A stretch of 64,000 nt of DNA, from contig CAKSAC010000008.1 of assembly GCA_934434925.1 (NCBI GenBank), forward strand, positions 26,521 to 90,520, written 5' to 3'. Of this stretch, positions 8,248 through 17,714 are shown one piece after another. Position 1 is the first letter of the stretch. Every line of letters begins with the position of its first letter. The stretch comes from an uncultured Eubacteriales bacterium. Its GTDB lineage: Bacteria; Bacillota; Clostridia; Oscillospirales; CAG-272. The position numbers were made by a program, and so were the translations under genes. The notes beneath the pieces were generated by a model that made no database searches, was not told the DNA's origin, and saw only the letters and a program-made list of their open reading frames with translations.

Positions 8248-8946
8248 TCAGCGGTCTGTCGGCGGGCAGACGCTTCCTTTATCTGGTTTTTCTCGTTTTT
8301 CGTTGCTTTCTTTGCGGATCCCCGTAACCGAAAACTCCACCCATTCCGCAATATTGACCGCATGGTCGCCAATCCGTTCCAGATACTTTGCAATCATCAG
8401 CAGGTCAATGGCATATTCGCCGTCGGCGGCGTTTTCAAAGAGAATGCGAATCAGATTTTTTTTGACGCGGTCAAAGGCGGCATCGACCGTATCATCGTAG
8501 GCAATCACCGCCTCCGCCAGGGAGAGATCCCGGTTCACATACGCGTCAATGCTCTTGGTGACCATTTCGATGGTGGCTTCTGCCATCAGCCGGATATCGT
8601 GGCATTCTTCGCCCGTCCGGCCGCCGAGATAGGGGATGATCTCGGCAATATCCTCGGCCTGATCCCCAATCCGTTCCATGTCGGTAATCATTTTGAGCGC
8701 GGCCGAGATGATACGCAGGTCTTTGGCGACCGGCTGTTGCTGGAGCAAAAGTTTCAGACAGACCGATTCAATCTCCTTTTCCATTTCATCGATCCTTTGC
8801 CCCTGTTCTCTCGCCCGTCCGGCAAGGACCGCGTCTCCCTCCAACAGCGCCTTGACCGAAACGGCGATGATGCTTTCGCATTCGGCACCCATTTCGATCA
8901 TTTTCCTGTTCAGAAGTTCCAGTTGTTCATCCAATCTGTTTCTCAT
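8248..8946 (-). CDS. phoU: Phosphate transport regulator PhoU
   Basis: This 232-aa all-helical protein has the two PhoU repeats: MRNRLDEQLELLNRKMIEMG at the start, and both LKMITDMERIGDQAEDIAE and LLMIAKYLERIGDHAVNIAEW. The E-R-I-G-D-x-A motifs are the usual metal-cluster ligands. PhoU links PstB activity to the PhoR kinase and restrains phosphate uptake. The ATG at 8946 lies 4 bases past the pstB stop, so it is translationally coupled; the longer frame upstream overlaps pstB and is not used. Confidence 0.92.
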   Translation of the reverse strand: MRNRLDEQLELLNRKMIEMGAECESIIAVSVKALLEGDAVLAGRAREQGQRIDEMEKEIESVCLKLLLQQQPVAKDLRIISAALKMITDMERIGDQAEDIAEIIPYLGGRTGEECHDIRLMAEATIEMVTKSIDAYVNRDLSLAEAVIAYDDTVDAAFDRVKKNLIRILFENAADGEYAIDLLMIAKYLERIGDHAVNIAEWVEFSVTGIRKESNEKREKPDKGSVCPPTDR

Positions 8947-8950
8947 ATCA

Positions 8951-9706
8951 TCACCCGAATCTTCCCGTAATATAATCTTCGGTACGCCGGTCTTTCGGCT
9001 GAGAAAAGAGCTTTTCGGTCTCTCCGTACTCAATCAGCTCCCCGAGGAGAAAGAACGCGGTGCGGTCAGAGATACGAACCGCCTGCTGCATATTGTGCGT
9101 CACGATGATTATAGCATATTTTTCTTTCAATTGCAATGTGAGGTCTTCGATCCGGGAGGTCGAGATCGGGTCAAGCGCCGAGGTCGGTTCGTCCATCAGC
9201 AGGACCTTCGGGCGGACGGCGAGCGCCCGCGCAATGCACAGACGTTGCTGTTGTCCGCCGGATAGGCCGAGCGCGCTCTTTTTGAGCCGGTCCTTCACTT
9301 CATCCCAGATCGCCGCATCCCGGAGAGCCTGTTCCACCGTTTCATCGAGTTTCACCCGGTTGACAAACCCGTGGGTGCGGGGGCCGTAGGCAACGTTCTC
9401 ATAAATACTCATCGGAAACGGATTCGGCTTCTGAAACACCATGCCGATGTCGCGGCGGAGCGCATTGACATCGACCTCTTTTTCAAAGATATTACGGCCG
9501 TTATAAAAGACCTCTCCGGTGATTTTGACCGAGGGAATCAGATCGTTCATGCGGTTCAGCGTTTTGAGGAAAGTCGATTTCCCGCATCCGGAGGGGCCGA
9601 TCAGTGCGGTTATGCTTTTATCGGGAATTCTGAGGGTTACGTTTTTCAGGGCGTGCGTATCCCCGTACCACAGGTTGAGGTTTTCGGCTGTCAGAATGTC
9701 GTTCAT
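8951..9706 (-). CDS. pstB: Phosphate ABC transporter ATPase
   Basis: This 251-aa ATPase has Walker [10 protein letters not shown] (37-45), a Q-loop in [20 protein letters not shown] (a PstB hallmark), signature LSGGQQQR and Walker [13 protein letters not shown]. It energises high-affinity phosphate import. Its ATG overlaps the pstA stop by 4 bases (ATGA). Confidence 0.96.
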   Translation of the reverse strand: MNDILTAENLNLWYGDTHALKNVTLRIPDKSITALIGPSGCGKSTFLKTLNRMNDLIPSVKITGEVFYNGRNIFEKEVDVNALRRDIGMVFQKPNPFPMSIYENVAYGPRTHGFVNRVKLDETVEQALRDAAIWDEVKDRLKKSALGLSGGQQQRLCIARALAVRPKVLLMDEPTSALDPISTSRIEDLTLQLKEKYAIIIVTHNMQQAVRISDRTAFFLLGELIEYGETEKLFSQPKDRRTEDYITGRFG

Positions 9707-10545
9707 ACGGTTCTCCTTTTTCGGAAATGTTTGCCGACCAGCTCGGCAGACAGGTTAATCAGCAGCGCAAGAAACATCAATATTGCCGCAATTGCAAAGG
9801 CCGCGCCGAATTCACCGTCTTCCTTGGCGTATACATACAGGGAAACCGTCAGTGTGGCACCGGGGCCGGTAAGCCCTGTGAAGAATCCGTTCAGCGCGTG
9901 AGCAAATCCGGCCGTGAAGAGCAGGGCCGCCGATTCGCCGAGGATTCGCCCAATCGAAAGAATGCATCCGGTCACGATTCCGTCCACGCATCCGGGCAAT
10001 ACCACGGTGCGGATGACGCGCCATTTTCCCGCGCCGAGGCCGAAAGCCCCTTCCCGGTAACTCTGCGGGACCGTTTTGAGGCTTTCCTGGGTGGTGCGCA
10101 TGACGGTCGGCAGGTTCATGATAACCAGCGTGAGCGCGCCGGCCAGCAGGCTTGTGCCGAAACGGTTGGAAAACAGGAGCATTCCCACAAGGCCGTAAAT
10201 GATGGACGGGATGCCGGAAAGCGTTTCTGCCGCGTATTCAATAACGGCGACAATCCGACGGCTCCCGGCATATTCGGTCAGATAGACGGCCGCACCCGCG
10301 CCGAGCGGCAACACAATCAGCAGCGTGGAAAGGATGATATAGACGGTGTTCAGAATATCGGGAAGAATTCCGATCCGCCCGGCGAGATAGCTCGGTTTTG
10401 TGGTGAGAAATTCCCATGTGATATGAGGGATCCCCATGATGAACACATAGCCGACCAGAAAAAGGAGCAACAAAGTTGTCAAGGTCGCGCAGGCGTACAT
10501 GGCGCATCTTGTGCCGAATCTGTAAAGTTTTCTTTTCATTTTCAT
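9703..10545 (-). CDS. pstA: Phosphate ABC transporter permease PstA
   Basis: This 280-aa permease has about six TM segments and the ABC-permease coupling loop ([21 protein letters not shown]). [15 protein letters not shown] is typical of PstA/PstC. It pairs with PstC to form the channel. It starts one base after the pstC stop and overlaps pstB by four bases. Confidence 0.94.
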   Translation of the reverse strand: MKMKRKLYRFGTRCAMYACATLTTLLLLFLVGYVFIMGIPHITWEFLTTKPSYLAGRIGILPDILNTVYIILSTLLIVLPLGAGAAVYLTEYAGSRRIVAVIEYAAETLSGIPSIIYGLVGMLLFSNRFGTSLLAGALTLVIMNLPTVMRTTQESLKTVPQSYREGAFGLGAGKWRVIRTVVLPGCVDGIVTGCILSIGRILGESAALLFTAGFAHALNGFFTGLTGPGATLTVSLYVYAKEDGEFGAAFAIAAILMFLALLINLSAELVGKHFRKRRTV

Positions 10546-10546
10546 C

Positions 10547-11419
10547 TTATTTTTCCCGGCTTCGCTTCATGAAGAAGTGGAATGCGGCGTAGATCAGCAT
10601 AATGAAGAGGAAGAGGACCAGTGCGATGGAGAAGAGCGCGTTCCGTTGCAGACTCCCGGGGCTTGCGTAGGACATTTCGCTGGCGATGGCGGTGGTGAGA
10701 AAACGGACGCTTTCAAAGAGCGAAGGCATATTGGCAACATTCCCGGCGACCATCATCACGGCCATGGCCTCGCCGATAGCACGTCCGACCCCCAGCACCA
10801 CAGCGGCGGAAATACCGCTCCGGGCGGCGGGAACAGACACCCGGAAAAAGGTTTCTTCCGGGGTCGCGCCCAAAGCCAGCGAGGCCTCTTCATATTCTTT
10901 CGGCACGGCATCCAGCGCCGTGACCGACACCTTGATAATGCCGGGCAGAATCATGACCGAAAGCACGGCGATGGCGGCCAGCAGGCTGGTTCCGTCCGGC
11001 ACATGAAAGATCCGGCTGATAGCGGGCACCAGCACCAGCATACCGACAAGCCCGTAGACGACCGACGGAATCCCCGAAAGAAGGTTCACGGCGGACCCGA
11101 TGAAGGCCCGGGTCCTTTTTCCGGCTATCTTGGAAAGAAAGACGGCGGTAAAAAATCCGATGGGAACCCCGATCAGGATGGCTCCGGCTGTTCCGTAGAC
11201 GCTGGTCAGGATGAAGGGCAGAATCCCGTATGCCGGTTCTGCGGCGGAGGATGCCCATTTTGTTCCGAAGAGGAAGTTGCCCAACCCAATCTCGCGTATG
11301 GCGGGAATCCCCGAAACGATCAGATAGACCGAGATGAGCAGAACGCAACCGACGGTGACCAGCCCGAGAACGAGGAATATCGCGTGTACGACGCTTTCAA
11401 GGAGTTGTTTTTTCTTCAT
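10547..11419 (-). CDS. pstC: Phosphate ABC transporter permease PstC
   Basis: This 290-aa membrane protein has six TM segments. It carries GIPSVVYGLVGMLVLVP and the coupling loop EEASLALGATPEETFFRVSVP. It is preceded by pstS, 21 bases away, and followed by pstA. The ribosome binding site is weak, so coupling to pstS translation is likely. Confidence 0.94.
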   Translation of the reverse strand: MKKKQLLESVVHAIFLVLGLVTVGCVLLISVYLIVSGIPAIREIGLGNFLFGTKWASSAAEPAYGILPFILTSVYGTAGAILIGVPIGFFTAVFLSKIAGKRTRAFIGSAVNLLSGIPSVVYGLVGMLVLVPAISRIFHVPDGTSLLAAIAVLSVMILPGIIKVSVTALDAVPKEYEEASLALGATPEETFFRVSVPAARSGISAAVVLGVGRAIGEAMAVMMVAGNVANMPSLFESVRFLTTAIASEMSYASPGSLQRNALFSIALVLFLFIMLIYAAFHFFMKRSREK

Positions 11420-11440
11420 GATTGTCAGGACGCGGCCCTT

Positions 11441-12247
11441 TCAGCGGACGGGAACCGCTCCGGTGGCCCGAATGATCGTATCGGCTTTTTCCGATGTGAT
11501 GTAGGCAAAGAATTTTTGCGCGTTTTCCGACAGGGCGGCACCTTCTTTTGTTACCAGCACGAACGGACGCTGAATGGCGTAACTGCCGTTTTTGACGGTG
11601 TCTTCCCCGGGGGCAACGCCATTGACCCGGAGCGCTTTTACCGTGGATTTGACCGAAGCGACCGAGGCATAGCCCACGGCGTTCGGATTTTTGGCGACGG
11701 TGGCGATCACGTCGCCGGTCGAAACCAATTCCTGCCGGTAGCGGCAGAGATTTTTGGTACCTGTGGTCGATTCAAAGCCGTCCCGCGTTCCGCTTCCGGC
11801 CTCCCGGCCGATGAGAACGATTTCGGCATCCTCTCCGCCGACTTCCAGCCAGTTGGTGATTTCGCCTTTATAGATTTTTGCGACGGTTTCCAGGCTCAGA
11901 TCTCCAATCGGATTGTCGGGGTTTACCACAACGGCAATCCCGTCATAGGCCAGAACCGTCTCTTTCAGCCCCTTTTCCTTTTCCGCCGATTTCAGGCTCC
12001 GGCTGGAAAGCCCGATGTCGCAACGCCCTTCCAGCACGGCTTGAATGCCCGCGCCGGAGCCGGTCGCGTTATAGGTGACGGAAATACCGGTGTCGGCTTC
12101 AAAAGTTTCGCTCAGCGCGCCGATGAGACGGTTCATGGAAGTGGAGCCGTCCGTGGATACAGCCTCTTTGTTCCCGCATCCGAAAAGAGTGGAGCCGACC
12201 AGCAGAACGGCCGTCAGCAAGACAAACAGGGTTTTGATTTTTTTCAT
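11441..12247 (-). CDS. pstS: Phosphate-binding lipoprotein PstS
   Basis: This 268-aa lipoprotein has a signal peptide with lipobox LFGC (C24). The phosphate-binding fold shows STDGSTSMNRLIGAL near the N terminus and IVLIGREAGSGTRDGFE, both typical of PstS. It captures phosphate outside the membrane and hands it to PstCA. First gene of the seven-gene leftward operon. GGAG precedes the ATG, and candidate promoter elements lie at 12288-12331. Confidence 0.93.
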   Translation of the reverse strand: MKKIKTLFVLLTAVLLVGSTLFGCGNKEAVSTDGSTSMNRLIGALSETFEADTGISVTYNATGSGAGIQAVLEGRCDIGLSSRSLKSAEKEKGLKETVLAYDGIAVVVNPDNPIGDLSLETVAKIYKGEITNWLEVGGEDAEIVLIGREAGSGTRDGFESTTGTKNLCRYRQELVSTGDVIATVAKNPNAVGYASVASVKSTVKALRVNGVAPGEDTVKNGSYAIQRPFVLVTKEGAALSENAQKFFAYITSEKADTIIRATGAVPVR

Positions 12248-12287
12248 TTTCTGTGTTCTCCTTTTTTCTTGTTTTCTTTACACCATG

Positions 12288-12331
12288 ATTGTAGCGCGCG
12301 AATGTAAATTCCGCCGGCATGCTGATGTAAA
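12288..12331 (-). promoter_or_regulatory. pstS upstream region: candidate -10 and paired TTTACA repeats
   Basis: On the minus strand TACAAT (12288-12293) lies about 40 bases before pstS and two TTTACA hexamers (12303-12308, 12326-12331) begin 23 bases apart. B. subtilis PhoP boxes are TT(A/T/C)ACA repeats at about 11-base spacing, so two helical turns would fit. There is no good -35, as expected for an activated promoter. Confidence 0.4.
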
Positions 12332-12371
12332 ATACAAGTAAAATCCTCATCCGGAAAAAGAAAAACCCCGG

Positions 12372-12527
12372 CGGCCGGGGCGGGAAAGAAGCCGGGGCGG
12401 GGCGGGGAAAGCGGGCCGGGGGAGAAAAGGGGGGCGGCTGGCAGAAAAGGAGCGGAAGGAAAAAGGCCGGGGCGGGAAAGAAGCCGGGGCGGGGCGGGGA
12501 AAGCGGGCTGGGGGAGAAAAGGGGGCG
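12372..12527. repeat. Direct repeat of about 65 bp, two copies, GC-rich
   Basis: A purine-rich segment starting GGCCGGGGCGGGAAAGAAGC occurs at 12372-12437 and again at 12465-12527. It fills most of the 330-base gap between pstS and the permease. No gene is seen there. Confidence 0.85.
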
Positions 12528-12532
12528 GACGT

Positions 12533-12560
12533 AAAAAAGCCCCCGGCAAATGGCCGGGGG
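12533..12560 (-). terminator. Terminator of the APC permease gene
   Basis: On the minus strand CCCCCGGC/GCCGGGGG with a short loop is followed by CTTTTTT, 16 bases past the stop. Confidence 0.85.
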
Positions 12561-12576
12561 AGAAAGCAAAGCGTCC

Positions 12577-13995
12577 TTATTTTTTCGATGAAGAGAAGAT
12601 ACGGTTGAGAATCGTCTTGTCTTCTGCGTTGCGGTAGAAGAGCAAGCCGATGCCGAGGATGACGGCAAAGAGGATGATGTAGTAGAGCGCCTGGATGCTG
12701 TAGGAACTGATGGCGGCATACACCATGAAGCAGCAGCAGAGGATAGCCAGCGCCGGCATGACAAAACGCTTGGCGGGCGACAGATCGCGCGCGCGGATCA
12801 TCATGACGATGAAAATCGGAATGTAGGCGGCGTAGAGTGTGATAATCGGCAGTTCATCGTTTTCCCAGGCAATGATGTCGGGCAGAATACCATTCCCCTT
12901 AATAAACGTCTGAACAAAACCCAGCTCCCACTGCAACATCCAAAGAGCGCAGAGAATCAGCCCGAAAATCGAAGAGTTGGTGGGCATATTGGTCTCTTTA
13001 TCGACCTGCGCGAAGATTTTGCGGGCAGGGCCTTGATTCCGGACGGCGATCGAGTACATGCCGCGGCAGCACCCGAGCATCAGCCCGTTCATGGTGCCGA
13101 GGCAGGAAATGATAATGAAGACATAGGCAATCGTGCCGAAGACGGGGCTGCCGAAAAGCGCGGAGAAGGCTTTTTTCGGAAGATCGTCACCGGCCTGCAT
13201 GATCTCGTCAGCCTTCAAGGCTCCGGTCAGACCGAGGAAGTAAGTCAGGTAAACGGCGACCACGATGAGAGAACCGAGAATCAGCGCGCGGGGCAGGTTC
13301 TTTTTGGAATCTTTCAGCTCGGCGTTGATCGAAGTCGCGATAATCCAGCCTTCATAGGCAAACGCGAAAGCGACCACGGCCGCGAGGATACCGCCGCTTG
13401 AACCCGTGCCGGGCAGAAGCGTGGGCGGGTTTGCAAAAGCGTCGATCGTTTTGCCGTTGATAAGCCCGGCAATCGTGCCGACAATCGCCATGGCCACCAG
13501 CGGAACCAGTTTGATGAAGGTGCAGGAGACCTGGAATTTACCGGCCAGCTTCGGGGAAAGCGCGTTAACGGCGTATCCGGCGATCAGATAGAAGGCCGCA
13601 ACGACCAGATGTAAATCGGAAGCGGGGCTCCAGCCGAAGAGCGTGCAGGTATATTGTGCGGAGATCCACGCGAGGCAGGCGGTCAGGGTAGGGTAGTAGA
13701 TGGTCGTCATGAACCAGCCGACCCCGTAGGCATACAGCGGCCCGCAGGCGACCTCCGCGTAGTCAACGATCCCGTTGACCTTTTCGTGGCGCTGCGCCAG
13801 AATCGAGAACACATACGAACATACGATCATGATGGCCCCGACGATTGCAACCGTCAGAAGAGACTTGGCCATGTTCCCGTCGTTGCTGTTCATGACCTTT
13901 CCGGCCTTGAAAAACACACCGGAACCAATGACGATGCCGACCACCATGCAGATAGCGGTAATAAGACCGTATTTCTTTTTCAGTTCATTGCCCAT
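12577..13995 (-). CDS. APC-family amino acid permease
   Basis: This 472-aa protein has about 12 hydrophobic segments. It opens with KKYGLITAICMVVGIVIGSGVFFKAG, the TM1 substrate-binding motif (GSGVF) of the amino acid-polyamine-organocation superfamily. The segment FAFAYEGWIIATSINAELKD is the family TM6. It likely moves an amino acid by cation symport or exchange; the substrate is not clear. The ATG at 13995 follows AAAGGAG by eight bases; the longer upstream frame lacks homology. Confidence 0.85.
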   Translation of the reverse strand: MGNELKKKYGLITAICMVVGIVIGSGVFFKAGKVMNSNDGNMAKSLLTVAIVGAIMIVCSYVFSILAQRHEKVNGIVDYAEVACGPLYAYGVGWFMTTIYYPTLTACLAWISAQYTCTLFGWSPASDLHLVVAAFYLIAGYAVNALSPKLAGKFQVSCTFIKLVPLVAMAIVGTIAGLINGKTIDAFANPPTLLPGTGSSGGILAAVVAFAFAYEGWIIATSINAELKDSKKNLPRALILGSLIVVAVYLTYFLGLTGALKADEIMQAGDDLPKKAFSALFGSPVFGTIAYVFIIISCLGTMNGLMLGCCRGMYSIAVRNQGPARKIFAQVDKETNMPTNSSIFGLILCALWMLQWELGFVQTFIKGNGILPDIIAWENDELPIITLYAAYIPIFIVMMIRARDLSPAKRFVMPALAILCCCFMVYAAISSYSIQALYYIILFAVILGIGLLFYRNAEDKTILNRIFSSSKK

Positions 13996-14075
13996 GTGTG
14001 AAACTCCTTTCAACAGTTTCATATTTTTTTTATTGTTCCGCAACTTTTTGTTCATACACACGGAATAATAAGAAC

Positions 14076-14104
14076 ATATTATCATGTTTTTTCTGAAAAA
14101 GCAA
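14076..14104 (-). promoter_or_regulatory. Promoter of the APC permease
   Basis: Minus-strand TTGCTT (14099-14104), 17-base spacer, TAATAT (14076-14081), about 70 bases before the ATG. Confidence 0.55.
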
Positions 14105-14156
14105 GCGATTTCGAAAAAAAAAACGGATTTTTTTCGTTTTTCCTTTCTTCACGGAA

Positions 14157-14188
14157 AGCAAGCCCCCGCCGACGGGGCGGCGGGGGCG
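14157..14188 (-). terminator. Terminator of the dnaD-dnaI operon
   Basis: On the minus strand the stem GCCCCCGCC/GGCGGGGGC is followed by TTGCTTTCC, 15 bases past the dnaI stop. Confidence 0.7.
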
Positions 14189-14202
14189 ATTTTCGGCGAT
14201 TT

Positions 14203-15171
14203 TCAGAGTTTTTGCATCCGGATGTCGGTTCCGAGGAGAAGGAGAAGTTCAAATTCTCCGAGCAGGCGGCTGCTGATACGGTCGCCGTACCGCGTACGCA
14301 GTTCCTCGTCTCCGATGAGATTGGTGCTGATGATGGTGGGGCGGGCGTGATTCAAGCGGGTATTGAGCAGATGATAAAGCGTCGCGGTGACAAACTGATT
14401 GGTCTGCTCGGTGCCGAGGTCGTCGATAATCAGCAGTTCACAAAGCAGGTATCGGTTGCCGCGCGGCGTGTCGTCGCCGTATCCGCTCTTGAAGCGATCA
14501 TATTCAAAATCGGAAAGGATATTTTGTATGCTTTCGTAAATCACATCATAGCCGCGTTCAATGACGGTGCGGGCAATGGCGGTCGAAAGATGGGTCTTGC
14601 CGAGGCCGGTCGGCCCCATGAGAAGCAGGTTTCCGCTCTCGGTCGAAAAGGTCTCGGCGTAGGCGCGTCCGCGTGAGAGCGTATAGGCGGCGCGTTCGGC
14701 ATTTTCCGGACTGTCCCGGTAATAGTCCAGCGAGAAATTGTCAAAATTCTGCCGGTTGATGAGCGCGCCGAGACCCGAAGAGCGCACCCCTTCCAGAATC
14801 AGCGCTTCCCGCATACAGGAACACATTTTGGCTTCAATAAAACCGGTATCGTGACATTTTTCGCAGGTGTAGTGCGGACTGGTATAATCGGCGGGATAGC
14901 CGAGCGAGAGGAGCAGGTCGGCGCGCCGGTTTTTCAACGCTTCGTGCTCGGCGCGGGCGGCGGCCAGTTTTTCACGCAGGTTTTCCCCGCCTTCTGTCGC
15001 CACGCGGAAAAGGCGCATTCCCGTTCCGGAGAGGTTGCGGTCAATGGCGGCCACCTCGGGGGAGAGATCATGCAAGAGAGCCGTGCGGCGGTCGGCTTCC
15101 TGTAAAGCGGCGACACGCCGGCCGTCGATCATTTCCCTGACCTTACGGTAGTTTTCTACATTATAACCCAT
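14203..15171 (-). CDS. dnaI: Replicative helicase loader ATPase (DnaI/DnaC type)
   Basis: This 322-aa AAA+ protein has an N-terminal zinc module (C103, C106, C117, C119 in CEKCHDTG..CSC), Walker A GPTGLGKT (186-193), Walker B LLIIDDLG (D250-D251) and sensor TIISTNL. It loads the DnaB-type helicase at the origin and during restart. It starts 54 bases after the dnaD-like gene, and the pair forms the usual Firmicutes helicase-loading operon. Confidence 0.9.
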   Translation of the reverse strand: MGYNVENYRKVREMIDGRRVAALQEADRRTALLHDLSPEVAAIDRNLSGTGMRLFRVATEGGENLREKLAAARAEHEALKNRRADLLLSLGYPADYTSPHYTCEKCHDTGFIEAKMCSCMREALILEGVRSSGLGALINRQNFDNFSLDYYRDSPENAERAAYTLSRGRAYAETFSTESGNLLLMGPTGLGKTHLSTAIARTVIERGYDVIYESIQNILSDFEYDRFKSGYGDDTPRGNRYLLCELLIIDDLGTEQTNQFVTATLYHLLNTRLNHARPTIISTNLIGDEELRTRYGDRISSRLLGEFELLLLLGTDIRMQKL

Positions 15172-15225
15172 AGGATCCCTTTCTGCACCGTGGTGCGGTC
15201 CGTGTGCCGGCCTGCCGGCCGGGGT

Positions 15226-16323
15226 TTATTGCTTCCCGGAATTATCGTCCTTTTTATAACTGCGTTCCAGCGCGCGACGGAAGAAGTCCGAACTGTTGAA
15301 ACTGGAGTGCAGGGCATCTTTCCGCGCGGCCGGCCCGGCAGACTTTTTCGTGCGCCCCGTGCTCCGCTCACGCTCCATGAGGCGGGCGGCATCCGCGGGG
15401 GTCTTTACGCCGGATTCATGCCAGTGCGAGAGGATTTTTTCCGCGTAGGCGACCGAGGGTTTCCCGGTGGCGTTAACGGTTACATCATAGGCCGCTCCGA
15501 TGACCTCTTCTCCGTATCCGTAGACCGAGGTGAAGGTCAGGAAGGCCTTTTCTTCCCGTACGGTAAGTTTGCGTTCCCCGATACCGAACATCCGGCGCAG
15601 TTTTCCTTCTATGGAATGAAAAGCCTCCTGCTTGCGGATATATTCTTCAAGCGCCGGGTAGGTGTCGATCCCCATTTCATAAAGGCGGTAGGCGACCCGT
15701 TCTGCATAGCGGAGCGGCTTTTTCTCATCCCCGATGCTGTCGCAATAGGATAACAGCATCAGAATATAATCGCCGCCCAGGCCGAGTTCACGCGAAAGGC
15801 CGACAAGAATCGACAGCTCCGCGTTGTTGAATATGCGGCCGCACTGCTGTTCCGCCGCGTCGATCAGCGAGGCGAGCTTTGCATCCCGGACGGTATCGGC
15901 CAGTTCTTCAGCGTTCAGCTCCCGGCTCTCGGCCGTCGGTCGTTTCGGCTTTTTCGGTGCGCGCTCCCCGGAGCCGGCAGAGGTCGGAGTTTCTTCTTGC
16001 GGCATGGCACCGGTCGGAACTTCTTTTTGCGGTATGGCATCGGTCAGAACTTCTTTTTGCGGTATGGAACCGGCGGAAATTTCCGAGGACCCGGCCGGAG
16101 CGAGAACACCGGCCCCCCGCCAGAAGGCCAGGGAACTTTCCGCTTCGGAAACCGAAAGACCGGCCGCCGTCGCCAGCGTATCGGCGGTTCCGCCTCCGGC
16201 CGCCGCCAGACAGAAAAGCAGGCGAAGGTCCTGCGCCGTGGCTTCGGTGAGGGAGGGGAGCCCGGCCGGAGACGGGAGGAGGCAGGGAATGCCGTTTTTG
16301 ATCTTGTATGACTGTTTTTTCAT
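15226..16323 (-). CDS. DnaD-domain replication initiation protein
   Basis: This 365-aa protein has an N-terminal winged-helix-like region (about 1-75), a low-complexity linker (about 80-130) and two DnaD/DnaB2-type helical domains. The second contains GRIFNNAELSILVGLSRELG and, further on, KPSVAYAEKILSHWHESGVK, close to the family's YxxxILxxW signature. In B. subtilis such proteins bridge DnaA and the helicase loader. The linker carries an internal repeat: IPQKEVLTDA, IPQKEVPTGA and MPQEETPTSA. DnaA boxes lie just upstream. Confidence 0.85.
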   Translation of the reverse strand: MKKQSYKIKNGIPCLLPSPAGLPSLTEATAQDLRLLFCLAAAGGGTADTLATAAGLSVSEAESSLAFWRGAGVLAPAGSSEISAGSIPQKEVLTDAIPQKEVPTGAMPQEETPTSAGSGERAPKKPKRPTAESRELNAEELADTVRDAKLASLIDAAEQQCGRIFNNAELSILVGLSRELGLGGDYILMLLSYCDSIGDEKKPLRYAERVAYRLYEMGIDTYPALEEYIRKQEAFHSIEGKLRRMFGIGERKLTVREEKAFLTFTSVYGYGEEVIGAAYDVTVNATGKPSVAYAEKILSHWHESGVKTPADAARLMERERSTGRTKKSAGPAARKDALHSSFNSSDFFRRALERSYKKDDNSGKQ

Positions 16324-16372
16324 GGCAGATTCCGTTCTTCAGGATTTTGCGGGAGAGGGGTAGTTTTCGGAG

Positions 16373-16484
16373 TTTTCCACTTTTTCCACAGGGTTTTCCA
16401 CAGCCGGGCTGTCAAAAAAGCGCGAAAAATCGGGAAAAGCGGAACGAAAACCGGCAAAAGGGGAAGTTATCAACATTTTCCACA
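16373..16484 (+). promoter_or_regulatory. Cluster of five DnaA-box-like 9-mers upstream of dnaD-dnaI
   Basis: All on the same strand: TTTTCCACT (16373-16381), TTTTCCACA (16382-16390), TTTTCCACA (16394-16402), TTATCAACA (16467-16475) and TTTTCCACA (16476-16484). The consensus DnaA box is TTATCCACA, so most differ at one position. They occupy the gap before the dnaD-like gene. Confidence 0.75.
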
Positions 16485-16599
16485 ACATTGGCGTAAAGCG
16501 TCGGCCGGCCCTTTCGGGGAACGCGCGGAAATCTTCGCGCGGGATTTTTCGCCCGGGAGAGTTTCATCCGAAAAGCGATGTTTTTGGTCTTTGGAGGTT

Positions 16600-17703
16600 T
16601 CAGAGGTCGTCGGCGGCGGAGGCGTTGAGGTCACTGCCGGCGCGTTCTCCCGCCAGATATGCGTAATACCCGGCCGCCGCAATCATAGCACCGTTATCAC
16701 CGCATAAAGAACGCGGCGGAATATGGATGCGCACGCCTTTGCGGCGGCAGAGCGCACGCAGCTGCCCGCGCAGGTGCGAGTTGGCCGCGACCCCGCCCGA
16801 GAGAACCAGTTCTTCCCCCGGGTAACGCGAAAGCGCCATGGCGATTTTTTCGGCGGCGGCGTGTACGGCGGTATAGGTATAGGCGGCGGCGAAGAGTGCC
16901 CGGTCGGGTTCCGTGCCGTTTTGGGTATAGCGGTGCAACAGGTTCACGGCCGCCGTTTTGGGGCCGGAGAAGGAAAAATCAAGCGTATCCCCGGCAAGAG
17001 CGGGGCTGGGGAGCGGCATGGACCGGGCGGCCGCGGTCTTCGGAAATGCGGCGAAGGCCTCCGAAACGGGTGCGTTCTCGCCGGATACCCCGGCTCCGGC
17101 CGTCTTGCCGCAGGCTTGCAAAAAACCTTCGGTCGCCAGTGCGTCAAACCCAGCGCCTGCCGGGTAGGGAAGCCCGACGAGACGGCCGACTTTATCAAAG
17201 GATTCTCCCATGGCGTCGTCTCGCGTTGTGCCGATCAGAACGGGGGTATGGTAATCAATCATCCGGTAGAGCGCGGTATGCCCGCCCGAAACGACAAAAG
17301 CCAGAAAGGGCGGCTTCGGCGGTTCGGCTCCGAAAAAGGCGGCGGCGATATGGCCGAGGATATGATTGACCGGGATCAGGGGAATGCCGCGCGAAAGAGC
17401 CAGGCTTTTGGCAAAATTCACCCCGACAAGAAGCGCTCCGATCAGTCCGGGATGAGAAGTGACGGCCACGGCATCGATCTTTTCGAGCGCAACGCCGGCT
17501 TTTTTCAGCGCTTCGTCGGTAATACCGGAAATAACCTCGCTGTGCGCCCGGCTGGCAATCTCGGGAACCACTCCGCCGAAAAGGCGGTGGATATCGGCGG
17601 AAGAGGCCACAATATCGGAAAGAATCCGGAGGCGGTTCCCTTCGGCTTCTATGACCGCGGCAGCCGTTTCGTCACAGGAACTTTCAAAAGCAAGCAGATA
17701 CAT
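16600..17703 (-). CDS. tsaD: tRNA N6-adenosine threonylcarbamoyltransferase
   Basis: This 367-aa protein starts LLAFESSCDETAAAV, with the ASKHA phosphate loop. It has the metal-binding motif NHILGHIAA (H..H) and FVVSGGHTALY. It makes t6A37 in ANN-decoding tRNAs together with TsaB and TsaE, neither of which is in this window. The start at 17703 is set by family homology; the longer frame upstream overlaps rimI and is not used. It begins 11 bases after the rimI stop. A Gly/Ala/Pro-rich insert (about 205-250) makes it slightly longer than usual. Confidence 0.95.
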   Translation of the reverse strand: MYLLAFESSCDETAAAVIEAEGNRLRILSDIVASSADIHRLFGGVVPEIASRAHSEVISGITDEALKKAGVALEKIDAVAVTSHPGLIGALLVGVNFAKSLALSRGIPLIPVNHILGHIAAAFFGAEPPKPPFLAFVVSGGHTALYRMIDYHTPVLIGTTRDDAMGESFDKVGRLVGLPYPAGAGFDALATEGFLQACGKTAGAGVSGENAPVSEAFAAFPKTAAARSMPLPSPALAGDTLDFSFSGPKTAAVNLLHRYTQNGTEPDRALFAAAYTYTAVHAAAEKIAMALSRYPGEELVLSGGVAANSHLRGQLRALCRRKGVRIHIPPRSLCGDNGAMIAAAGYYAYLAGERAGSDLNASAADDL

Positions 17704-17714
17704 GATATTCCCCG

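Noticed and set aside
10577..12307. 576-codon plus-strand frame over pstC-pstS
   Set aside because: Antisense to two clearly coding genes; composition is an artefact of codon use.
16373..16484. Chromosome origin (oriC)
   Set aside because: DnaA boxes are present but there is no dnaA/dnaN next to them and no strongly AT-rich unwinding region.
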